DNA of 64,000 nucleotides from CAJGBR01 sp045637425. Lineage in GTDB: Bacteria; Bacteroidota; Bacteroidia; Bacteroidales; Rikenellaceae. Shown here piece after piece: positions 9,097 through 16,546 of this stretch (position 1 is its first letter; each line of letters opens with the position of its first letter). The stretch is taken from the NCBI GenBank assembly GCA_045637425.1, contig JAZTZL010000006.1, forward strand, positions 92,237 through 156,236. Reading direction: 5' to 3'. The notes under the pieces are model-generated. The model saw only the letters and a list, made by a program, of their open reading frames with translations. It did not search any database and had not been told where the DNA came from. The translations under genes were made by a program, and so were the position numbers.

Positions 9097-10131
9097 TTAC
9101 TTTTTGTTAACTCGTTCTACACTAACACCATTCTTCAACGCATTTTGACCTGTAACTACAACTTGGTCGCCTTCGTTGATACCACTCAGAATTTCATATT
9201 GTTTATCGAATCTTCTACCAAGTTCGACTTTTTGGTATTTAACAGTACCATCTGCGTTGTAGATATACACGAAACGGTCACCCGAGCCGAGTTGTTTTAC
9301 GACAGCCAAATCTGGCACAACGACATTTTGACGTTTTCCATATTTGATAGTCGAACGAGCATACATACCGGGTTTGATAATTTCCTTATCATTATCAACA
9401 ACGAGTTCTACTTCGAAAGTACGAGTTGTTTGGTCGATAGACGGAGTAATGCGAGCAACTTTTCCTGTAAATATTTGACCTTCCAGAGCATCAAATTCGA
9501 TATTCACAGCCATACCCTTCTTAATGTGAGAGTAGAGCGACTCTGATACGTTAATCATAACTTTAGCAGGATTGATTTTCTGCACTACAAAAATTGGGTT
9601 ATTACCTGTCATATCGCCATTGTCATAATTACGAGCAGTAACTACACCAGAAATCGGCGAGCACAATACGGTATTTTCCTTCAAGTTTTCGTAAGAAGAT
9701 TTTGACACTTCATACGCAGTCTTTGCAGCGTCCCAGTTAGCCTTAGCCAAACCACCGAACTTGTAGAGTTGGTCTGCACGTTCGAATGCAGCCTTATTGT
9801 TTTCGTACTGAACTTTAGCCTGAACGAGAGCCGAGTTATCCAACTCTGCCACCTTTTGACCAGCTTTCACACGGTCTCCCACATCAACCAGCAATTTGGT
9901 AATACGACGATTCTGAGCCGGAGAGATATTGTTTACTGCATAGCCCTCCACATTACCTGTAAACGTACTAACCATTTCCACGTCCTGAATATGGACTACT
10001 TCAGTTGTAACCTTAGGTTTAGCCACAACTGTAGCTTCGTTAGTTTTTGCACTTTTCTTTGATCCGCAAGCCACACAAGCTACGCAAACACCACACACAA
10101 GCAGTGTCTTGACGATTTCATTCATTTTCAT
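9097..10131 (-). CDS. RND efflux periplasmic adaptor (HlyD/AcrA family)
   Basis: The protein has 344 residues. An N-terminal hydrophobic segment ends in a Cys-Gly-Ser (about residue 22), so it is a probable lipoprotein although the residue at -3 is Cys rather than Leu. Domains in order are a split lipoyl half-motif (VGDRVKAGQKVAELD), a short helical hairpin (residues about 95-130), the second lipoyl half (VLCSPISGVVTARNYDNGD) and a beta-barrel/membrane-proximal C terminus. It bridges the RND pump and the outer-membrane channel. Confidence 0.94.
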   Translation of the reverse strand: MKMNEIVKTLLVCGVCVACVACGSKKSAKTNEATVVAKPKVTTEVVHIQDVEMVSTFTGNVEGYAVNNISPAQNRRITKLLVDVGDRVKAGQKVAELDNSALVQAKVQYENNKAAFERADQLYKFGGLAKANWDAAKTAYEVSKSSYENLKENTVLCSPISGVVTARNYDNGDMTGNNPIFVVQKINPAKVMINVSESLYSHIKKGMAVNIEFDALEGQIFTGKVARITPSIDQTTRTFEVELVVDNDKEIIKPGMYARSTIKYGKRQNVVVPDLAVVKQLGSGDRFVYIYNADGTVKYQKVELGRRFDKQYEILSGINEGDQVVVTGQNALKNGVSVERVNKK

Positions 10132-10149
10132 AATCTTGTTTATATTTTT

Positions 10150-11496
10150 TTAGTTTTTTCCAGAATAGTCACCTTTGATTTTATCGAGTCCCACCTTATT
10201 GATGAGGTAGTTGTAGATAGCCGTATTCTTCGACAATTCGGCCTGAGTGTAAGCTACCTGTGAATTATCAATTTCGACAAGTGTACCCTCTCCTACTTCG
10301 TATCTCTTGACTGCGATATCATAACCGCGTTTAGCCTGAACGATTGTCTGGTCTGCTGCGTAGTATTGTTTGATGTTAGTCAGCATATTGCTGTGGTATT
10401 GAACTACGGCAGTATTGAGTTGACGTTCGAGATTTTCGCGTTGGAGTTGAAGATTTTCGAGGTTGATTTTAGCGCTATTCAAATCAGCACGACGTTTTCC
10501 ACCAGCGAAAATCGGCACATTCAGGCTGAGCGCTGCAACTGAATATGGATTGAACTTATAATCCTTAATCTTCAAATCTTCTGACATTGCGATGTAGTTG
10601 TAGTTAACGGCCAATGCCAAAGACGGGAGATTTGCTGCGCGTTGAATTTCCACACTCTTCTTCAACATCTCTTCTTGGATATCGAGTTGGCGCATATTGC
10701 TATTTTGACTGAGGTCGCCCTTGCTTACGTTAGCAGACATTGCCTTTTCAAAATCTTTGAGCGACTCTTTGCAATCCACGTCCATAGCCAAATCCATACC
10801 CATCAGCGCTTTGAGTTGCCACAAAGCCAGCACGATAGAGTTTTCAGCGTTGAACACGTTTGGTTCGGCATTAGCGACTGCTACTTGCGATGTAACCAGG
10901 TCGTATTCTGAAACTGAACCTACCGCGAACATTTTTTCTACGATTTTATGGTTAGCCACTGCATTATCGTACACACGCTTGTAGACTCTATAAGAATCCT
11001 TTGCCAGCAAAACTTGATAATAAGCCTTTGACACCTGTTCTATCATATCGATTCTTGAACTGCGAGCCTGTTCAACAGCAAGTTCCACGTCCATAGCCGA
11101 CACCTTGAGCGACTTCCAGAGTTGCACATTCACCAACGGCAACTGTGCAGCAAAACCTGCTGAGATATTATTTTTAGTACCCACCTCCATAGACTGACCT
11201 GCGAAGTGCATAGTCTGTTTTTTGATATATCGTTGATAAGTGGCAGACGCACTGATCTCCGGCCACAGAGCCGAATAGGTACCCTTCTTAGCATACCTTT
11301 TTACTTCGACAGTTTTGTCTGCGATTTTCACTGTTGGATTTTCGCTGAGTGCGATTTCCAATGCTTGCTCCAGCGTAAGAACAAGCGGTTCTGATGTCTC
11401 CATTTCATTGTTCGACACAGTATTCTGAGCCCGAACTCCGCCCCACAATGTTGCCAATAACATAACAGGGACAATCATTTTCATCTTCATCATCAT
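10150..11496 (-). CDS. TolC-family outer-membrane efflux channel
   Basis: The protein has 448 residues with a signal peptide of about 23 residues ending near VRAQ, then two outer membrane efflux protein repeats rich in long amphipathic helices (about 40-225 and 245-435). ALEIALSENPTVKIA and the second-half YEVGEGTLVEIDNSQ are typical of the TolC fold. It provides the outer-membrane duct of the tripartite pump. It is the second gene of the operon, 21 bases after the TetR gene. Confidence 0.94.
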   Translation of the reverse strand: MMMKMKMIVPVMLLATLWGGVRAQNTVSNNEMETSEPLVLTLEQALEIALSENPTVKIADKTVEVKRYAKKGTYSALWPEISASATYQRYIKKQTMHFAGQSMEVGTKNNISAGFAAQLPLVNVQLWKSLKVSAMDVELAVEQARSSRIDMIEQVSKAYYQVLLAKDSYRVYKRVYDNAVANHKIVEKMFAVGSVSEYDLVTSQVAVANAEPNVFNAENSIVLALWQLKALMGMDLAMDVDCKESLKDFEKAMSANVSKGDLSQNSNMRQLDIQEEMLKKSVEIQRAANLPSLALAVNYNYIAMSEDLKIKDYKFNPYSVAALSLNVPIFAGGKRRADLNSAKINLENLQLQRENLERQLNTAVVQYHSNMLTNIKQYYAADQTIVQAKRGYDIAVKRYEVGEGTLVEIDNSQVAYTQAELSKNTAIYNYLINKVGLDKIKGDYSGKN

Positions 11497-11517
11497 CTGT
11501 TTTTGGTTTTATTTCTA

Positions 11518-12132
11518 CTATTTGTCAATATACTTGCTTTTATACTCTTCAATCAGTTCCCGCCCCTTATCAGTTGCGATTCCGCGCAATATGTAGAGCA
11601 TCAGATTTCGGATTGATTTATGAATACCATTTGAGTCGATATTTTCATTTTTATCCACATACTGTTTTATGGCCTGAAACGAATCGCGAATCATCAGAAT
11701 CAAGATATCCAAATCGACATCTTCCATCACGTAGCCCAATTGTTGGCCTTTTATGAATTCGCGTCTAATTTTATCGGCAATGATTTGGGTATTTTGTTCG
11801 ACAGTTTTCTTGAATATTTCGGGATAGAATTTATTCATATCATTGATAAATATCCACTCCTTATCTTGGAATCGGTCAACGTGCGATGCGAAGTCCAATA
11901 TATCCAGCAGAATATTGTCGAATCGGTGTTGTTCGAACATTTTAGCTCTACGTTGCGAGTGGAGTTCCCAACACTCGACAAGCAATGCCTCTTTGTTCTC
12001 GAAGATTTCATACAATGTCCTTTTAGACATACTCAATCCGCGAGATATGTCGTCCATTCTGATTGAGCGCACACCGAATTGGGAGAATTGTTCGGTTGCG
12101 TACTCAACAATATTTTCTTTTGTTACTGCCAT
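11518..12132 (-). CDS. TetR/AcrR family repressor of the efflux operon
   Basis: I place the start at 12132 (MAVTKENIVEY, 204 residues); two in-frame upstream starts (12141 and further) are less likely because the longer one would place coding sequence over the promoter at 12152-12182. The N-terminal helix-turn-helix is visible as GVRSIRMDDISRGLSMSKRTLYEIFENKEALL (written here by its ends: about residues 22-53). The C-terminal ligand domain is divergent, as usual. As first gene of the operon ahead of tolC, the adaptor and the pump it very probably represses its own promoter and is released by a pump substrate. Confidence 0.9.
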   Translation of the reverse strand: MAVTKENIVEYATEQFSQFGVRSIRMDDISRGLSMSKRTLYEIFENKEALLVECWELHSQRRAKMFEQHRFDNILLDILDFASHVDRFQDKEWIFINDMNKFYPEIFKKTVEQNTQIIADKIRREFIKGQQLGYVMEDVDLDILILMIRDSFQAIKQYVDKNENIDSNGIHKSIRNLMLYILRGIATDKGRELIEEYKSKYIDK

Positions 12133-12151
12133 AATATGCATTTTACGGCTG

Positions 12152-12182
12152 CAAAAGTACAAAAGAAAACTCAAAAAACAAA
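12152..12182 (-). promoter_or_regulatory. Bacteroidales-type promoter of the efflux operon
   Basis: Reading the minus strand, TTTG (12182-12179) is followed after exactly 19 bases by TACTTTTG (12159-12152). This fits the Bacteroidetes primary sigma consensus TTTG-N19-21-TAnnTTTG. The regulator start codon follows 19 bases after the box, so the leader is very short. Confidence 0.88.
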
Positions 12183-12191
12183 ATGAGTTTT
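12166..12191. promoter_or_regulatory. inverted repeat, probable TetR operator
   Basis: AAAACTCA (12166-12173) and TGAGTTTT (12184-12191) are perfect inverted half sites separated by 10 bases. The element covers the -33 box and part of the spacer of the efflux-operon promoter, the expected place for a TetR-type operator. Assignment to this TetR is inference from position and symmetry. Confidence 0.72.
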
Positions 12192-12227
12192 GAAATTTTT
12201 AACACTAAAACTTACATATATGATACA

Positions 12228-12271
12228 AAAAAGAAAAAAAATGCTGCACTATTGTTCGGCAGCATTTTTAC
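12228..12271 (-). terminator. intrinsic terminator overlapping the end of bioC
   Basis: On the minus strand AAAAATGCTGC pairs with GCAGCATTTTT around a loop that contains the bioC stop codon, followed by eight or more T. The left arm is thus coding sequence (the last codons of bioC). It closes the relA-mqn-bio operon just ahead of the efflux regulator region. Confidence 0.92.
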
Positions 12272-13010
12272 ATATCAAAATTATGGGGTGATAGGTCAGT
12301 TTTACGGAGTTATTTTTGTCGGAAAATAGGCTTGTGTAGTCGGCAATGAAACGGTTCAGCCGCCCCGGAGTCCACGCCTGTCGGTGAAGCGAATTTACTC
12401 CCGTAGCCTTAATATGTCTCAGCACCTCGAGTGGAGAATCGAAGTACATCGTATGGCAATATTCGACAGAATCAATTATCTCGAATCCCACACTTTTCAT
12501 CAACTCCTTAAGTTCGGAAAAAGGCACATAATCGAGTCCCGATCCCGTGAGTTGTTTTATTTCGGTAAAATTATGATTCCCGAATGTTGATAACGCAAGC
12601 ACTCCACCACTTCGCATACCGTTTTTTACTCTTTGAAAAAACGCCCTCAAATCAGCGAACCATTGCACTGCTGACGAACTCGCAACCAAGTCGTAACCAC
12701 TACCCAAATCAATCTGCTCTGCATCTCCAATTTGAAAAGTTTCGGTACCCGTAGCATACTTCGAGATAAACTCTTCGGTCATCGGCGACAGGTCGTTGAT
12801 AACCATTTGTGCAGTCGGATAAAGTTTTTTCAAACGCTTGGTAAGCAGCCCGGTACCTGCTCCTACCTCAAGTATTTTTTCAGGTGCGAGTTGCAGTTTT
12901 TCAAGCTTGCTGTTCAGTTGCAGACATATCGACTCCTGCACCGTAGCAAACAGATCATAGGTGTTATAATTAGCCTCAAATCGAGTCCTGAGTATCTGTT
13001 TATCTATCAT
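12249..13010 (-). CDS. bioC: malonyl-ACP O-methyltransferase BioC
   Basis: This 253-residue class I SAM methyltransferase has motif I ILEVGAGTG at about residues 46-54 and the BioC-like N terminus that begins ...RFEANYNTYD. Motif II/III region is LVASSSAVQWFADL. BioC methylates malonyl-ACP so that fatty acid synthesis can build the pimeloyl chain of biotin. Its start overlaps the bioG stop by four bases, and the pairing with bioG and bioF makes the assignment specific rather than a general methyltransferase. Confidence 0.92.
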   Translation of the reverse strand: MIDKQILRTRFEANYNTYDLFATVQESICLQLNSKLEKLQLAPEKILEVGAGTGLLTKRLKKLYPTAQMVINDLSPMTEEFISKYATGTETFQIGDAEQIDLGSGYDLVASSSAVQWFADLRAFFQRVKNGMRSGGVLALSTFGNHNFTEIKQLTGSGLDYVPFSELKELMKSVGFEIIDSVEYCHTMYFDSPLEVLRHIKATGVNSLHRQAWTPGRLNRFIADYTSLFSDKNNSVKLTYHPIILICKNAAEQ

Positions 13011-13648
13011 CGTTCAAATATGATATCCAAAGTTTGTGAATCAAGAAACGGGTAGTGTGGCGACTGCGTAACCGTTGCCCTTTCGCCCCAGAAATTGAGT
13101 TGATTTGCTACGGGGAAAATTCGGTCGCCATTGCCGACGATTGCCCTGCGCCAGCCGAATTCGGCATAAGGGCGAGCCGCAATCTGTTCGTATAGTCGTT
13201 CGAGTTCCTCAACCTGAGAGGCGAGTTCTCGCTGGGGCAGAATCTCGGGATTAGTCTGGCAAAGCGTACCGTAAGTATTAAGATTAAATTGTTCAATTCC
13301 GCCACATTTCAGAGCACGCAGAGTCAGATTCGCAACACGTTGAGGAATCCCACGCGAGGAGTCAATCGGATAAGGAGTTCCATTTATGGCTATTGTTCGG
13401 TCGAAATCTTCGGCCGAAAAAATTTGCTCGGCAGCCCAAACTCCGAACGACCACCCCACCAACACTTTGTGCTCATAATGAACAAATTGCGCCGCATCAA
13501 CTCTTTCAATATTTCGATAATCATAGACACAAAATATATCATAACCTCGCTCGGCAAGATGTGCTACGGAGTTGTAATCACACGACCACCCAAGCGCAAA
13601 TACCACCAGATTGGGGTTCCCGTTTTTCACTAACCAATGTTGTTCCAT
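13007..13648 (-). CDS. bioG: pimeloyl-ACP methyl ester esterase BioG (DUF452)
   Basis: I take the ATG at 13648 (MEQHWLVKNG), which gives 213 residues and overlaps bioF by 19 bases; the longer in-frame form adds 14 residues unlike the family. The alpha/beta hydrolase nucleophile elbow is GWSFG with Ser67, an Asp is available in GNGDRIFPVANQ and a His in SPHYPFLDS near the C terminus. BioG removes the methyl group from pimeloyl-ACP methyl ester, ending the BioC-started route. It replaces BioH here. Confidence 0.9.
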   Translation of the reverse strand: MEQHWLVKNGNPNLVVFALGWSCDYNSVAHLAERGYDIFCVYDYRNIERVDAAQFVHYEHKVLVGWSFGVWAAEQIFSAEDFDRTIAINGTPYPIDSSRGIPQRVANLTLRALKCGGIEQFNLNTYGTLCQTNPEILPQRELASQVEELERLYEQIAARPYAEFGWRRAIVGNGDRIFPVANQLNFWGERATVTQSPHYPFLDSQTLDIIFER

Positions 13649-14790
13649 AGCGTTTTCAATGTATTGAAAAATTGTTCCATCTGTTCGCACGTGATTCCAG
13701 CCGAGAGTGATATTCGCAGTCGCTCGGTGCCAGGAGGTACCGTAGGACGTCTGATGGGCATTACCCAGAATCCCGACTCGCGCAACTTATTTGTCAGTTC
13801 AACGGCACGAATCGAGTCACCCACCATTACGGGGAATATTTGTGAATGAATCTTCATTCCCGAAACTTTTTCGACAAACTGCATAAGGTCTAAAAGTTGC
13901 TGACGATTAGGGTCTAATCGCTCGGAATTCTCGATTAGGAATTTTGTCCACTTCAGACTTAGCGGAGGGAGTGCCGTAGAGAAAATCAGAGTTCGCATCT
14001 TATTCACAAGCAGTTTATGCCAAGTCTGATTGCATAACACTACTGCGCCCTGCGACGCAAGAGCCTTACCAAACGTAGCCACAATAAAATCTATCTGCTC
14101 ATCTAGTCCTGCCTCGGCAGCCAGCCCTGCACCACGTTTGCCATATACTCCAAATGCGTGAGCCTCATCGACATACAACAAACAATCGAACCGTTCTTTC
14201 ATTTCGACAAGCTCTCTTAGCGGAGCCATATCGCCGTCCATACTGAACAACGATTCGGTTACGATAAAGACTCTGCGGTAGTTTGCTCTATGTTTAGACA
14301 AAATCTTTTCGAGGTGATTGAGGTCATTATGTTTGAATCGCTCAACCTGACACTGACACAACTTTATGCCGTCAATTAAACTTGCGTGCACCAGCTTATC
14401 GGCTACGATAAGGTCTTTAGCCGTACACACTGCGGGCAGCACACCCAAGTTGGTCAGAAATCCAGAGCCCAATACAAGAGCCCTTTTCCCTGAATAAAAT
14501 TTTTCGAGTTCAGCCTCCAACTCGTCATAATAGGAATTGCCCGTCATAAGTCGCGACGAGGAGTTGCTGAGCAAAAACTCAGAAGAAAAATTTTGCTGTG
14601 CAATAAACTCTTGTTGTAGAGCCGTATCCGCAGCTACACCCAGATAATCATTAGACGAAAAATTGATATAATCCACCCCATTGACTCGGACATTCACGCC
14701 CTGCATCTGCGAATTAATCAGTGTTCGCATATTACCCGAGCTGGTCAGCGAATCCAACATTTCATTTATATCAGACAAATTATCAGCCAT
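13630..14790 (-). CDS. bioF: 8-amino-7-oxononanoate synthase
   Basis: This 386-residue PLP enzyme of the alpha-oxoamine synthase family has the PLP aspartate in VDEAHAFG (about 207-214) and the PLP-binding lysine in TFGKALAS (about Lys242). It condenses pimeloyl-ACP with alanine in biotin synthesis. Its start overlaps the mqnD stop by one base. With bioG and bioC it forms the first half of the biotin route; bioA, bioB and bioD are not in the window. Confidence 0.94.
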   Translation of the reverse strand: MADNLSDINEMLDSLTSSGNMRTLINSQMQGVNVRVNGVDYINFSSNDYLGVAADTALQQEFIAQQNFSSEFLLSNSSSRLMTGNSYYDELEAELEKFYSGKRALVLGSGFLTNLGVLPAVCTAKDLIVADKLVHASLIDGIKLCQCQVERFKHNDLNHLEKILSKHRANYRRVFIVTESLFSMDGDMAPLRELVEMKERFDCLLYVDEAHAFGVYGKRGAGLAAEAGLDEQIDFIVATFGKALASQGAVVLCNQTWHKLLVNKMRTLIFSTALPPLSLKWTKFLIENSERLDPNRQQLLDLMQFVEKVSGMKIHSQIFPVMVGDSIRAVELTNKLRESGFWVMPIRRPTVPPGTERLRISLSAGITCEQMEQFFNTLKTLWNNIG

Positions 14791-15599
14791 TACTCATCTA
14801 TGAATATTGCGGTTGTTGAATCAATATTATTCAGTGTACGAATCGCAGCACGACCATCTGCTCCAATGTTGAGCGAATACTCATTAACAAACATTCTGAT
14901 ATGATTATCAATGACTTCGGGGGTCAAATCACGGCAGTGTGCACACACAAAATCGCGTGACGCTGACGGGTGAGCGAATGCGTATTGAATACTGCGTTCA
15001 AGTATTCGGTCAATCTTCATTTGCAGTTCTACTGGCAACTCTCGCGACACCACGATAGCACCCAGTGGCAGCGGCAGTTTGAATCTCGACTCCCACTCCC
15101 GACCGAGGTCTGCTACCAGCACTGCGCCCTGTTTTTCGAACGAGAATCGCTCCTCGTGAATCAGCACTCCAGCCTGACACTGCCCAGCCAACACCGTAGG
15201 CAACACCTGATGAAATATGCAGTGTTCATACTCCGACACCTCTGGAAAAAGCCTGCGCATCAGCGCAAAAGCCGTAGTATGGGCTCCGGGCACCGCTACA
15301 CGCTTACCACCCAACTGACTCTTGTCCATCGGCTCGGCAGCCACGACCAGCGGACCGTTCCCGAATCCGAGTGCAGCGCCACTGCGCAACACAGCGTAAC
15401 GCTCCGTGATGTCGGCGATTATCGCGCAACTAATTTTCGACACGCTCGGCTGTTGGGTTATCACCTGAGTGTTGAGTTGCTCGATATCTGCAAACTCTGC
15501 TTCAAATACCTCGCCCTCGCAATCTACAAGTCCGTGTAGCATTGCGTGAAACATAAACGTATCATTCGGACAGGGAGATATATTTATTCGAATGCTCAT
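14790..15599 (-). CDS. mqnD: 1,4-dihydroxy-6-naphthoate synthase (futalosine pathway)
   Basis: The 269-residue protein has the MqnD/MqnA periplasmic-binding-like fold and the family signature SPCPNDTFMF at residues 8-17, with the QVLPTVLAGQCQAGVLIHEERF segment carrying the catalytic-region His and the ligand-contact loop. MqnD converts cyclic de-hypoxanthine futalosine into 1,4-dihydroxy-6-naphthoate for menaquinone. It overlaps the mqnB fusion gene by four bases. Presence of mqnD and mqnB shows the futalosine route rather than the classical men pathway. Confidence 0.93.
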   Translation of the reverse strand: MSIRINISPCPNDTFMFHAMLHGLVDCEGEVFEAEFADIEQLNTQVITQQPSVSKISCAIIADITERYAVLRSGAALGFGNGPLVVAAEPMDKSQLGGKRVAVPGAHTTAFALMRRLFPEVSEYEHCIFHQVLPTVLAGQCQAGVLIHEERFSFEKQGAVLVADLGREWESRFKLPLPLGAIVVSRELPVELQMKIDRILERSIQYAFAHPSASRDFVCAHCRDLTPEVIDNHIRMFVNEYSLNIGADGRAAIRTLNNIDSTTAIFIDE

Positions 15600-16546
15600 T
15601 TCTTCGCAAGTTTTTCGATGATTGGCGATAGAGTCTGTCCAAGTTTTTCAGCTACTTCAGGTTTGACTGGCTCGCCAACTATGTTTGATATTACTCTTAT
15701 TTCAAGGAAGTTGCAGCCAGAATTGATACAAGCTCGAAAGAATCCGCTGCCCTCCATATTTTCTATTTGTGAGCCGTTAGCCTCGATTCCGCAGCGATTT
15801 ACGGTATTCGACTTTACCGAGCGCAATCCACTTTGCAAATGGAACGGGCATCTCTGTGGAGCATACTCCTCGGCAGCCACAAATCCGCAATGCTCCATAT
15901 CCACAAACTCGCCATTTCTCACCGTTCCCAAATCTGCCTCACGCTCCGACTCCACCGACACGCAGTCGCCAATCGCCAACCCCGCATCTGGATAAGCCCC
16001 TGCCCAACCGCATAGGATAATCCACTCGGGGTCATATTTATTAATCGCCTCAACGCTCTTGAGCGCAGTTCTCACCGCGCCGACACCGCACTCCTCGACG
16101 ATGACATTTGTTCCGAACGATGCTCCCTTCAACTCATTGGGAGTCGGCACAAGCAGCACAATGTTTGATTTTCGTCTTTTTCGAGTTTTGATAGTCAGAA
16201 TGTGCGTAGTAACTGCGATTGTGATTGCAAACAACAACAGTTTTATATGGATATGTTCAACTACGACAAAAATACACACGGCCATCGTCGCCCACAGCAG
16301 AGCCAATACCTCAAGTTTCACAGCCATCGGTATTCCGCGATTAGCCTTGTAATCGCGCAAGTATCTGCCAATTTTCGGGTGGTACATCAGCCACTCGTAA
16401 CTGCGCTTCGAACTCTTCGCAAAACACCACGCAGCCAGCAACATAAACGGCGTAGTCGGCAGTACAGGCAACCCAATGCCCAGCACTCCGAGAGCCACCG
16501 CAGTCCACCCCAAAGCGAGGTAAAATATTCTTAATTTACTTCTCAT
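15596..16546 (-). CDS. mqnB: DUF454 membrane domain fused to futalosine hydrolase MqnB
   Basis: This is a 316-residue fusion. Residues 1 to about 120 form a DUF454 (YbaN-like) membrane domain: GIGLPVLPTTPFMLLAAWCFAKSS, the YEWLMYHPKIGRYLRDY motif, and two C-terminal helices. From about residue 126 (NIVLLVPTPNEL) a nucleoside-phosphorylase-like domain follows, with GVGAVRTALK, LCGWAGAYPDAGLAIGDCV and the substrate motif ENMEGSGFF near 259-267, as in futalosine hydrolase. MqnB releases hypoxanthine from futalosine. The join is in frame with no methionine at the junction. It overlaps relA and mqnD by four bases each. The fusion would tether the enzyme to the inner membrane. Confidence 0.87.
   Translation of the reverse strand: MRSKLRIFYLALGWTAVALGVLGIGLPVLPTTPFMLLAAWCFAKSSKRSYEWLMYHPKIGRYLRDYKANRGIPMAVKLEVLALLWATMAVCIFVVVEHIHIKLLLFAITIAVTTHILTIKTRKRRKSNIVLLVPTPNELKGASFGTNVIVEECGVGAVRTALKSVEAINKYDPEWIILCGWAGAYPDAGLAIGDCVSVESEREADLGTVRNGEFVDMEHCGFVAAEEYAPQRCPFHLQSGLRSVKSNTVNRCGIEANGSQIENMEGSGFFRACINSGCNFLEIRVISNIVGEPVKPEVAEKLGQTLSPIIEKLAKK

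Noticed and set aside
8857..9546. A 229-codon plus-strand frame across the pump and adaptor genes
   Set aside because: It spans the junction of two good minus-strand genes and has no family signature or upstream promoter box.
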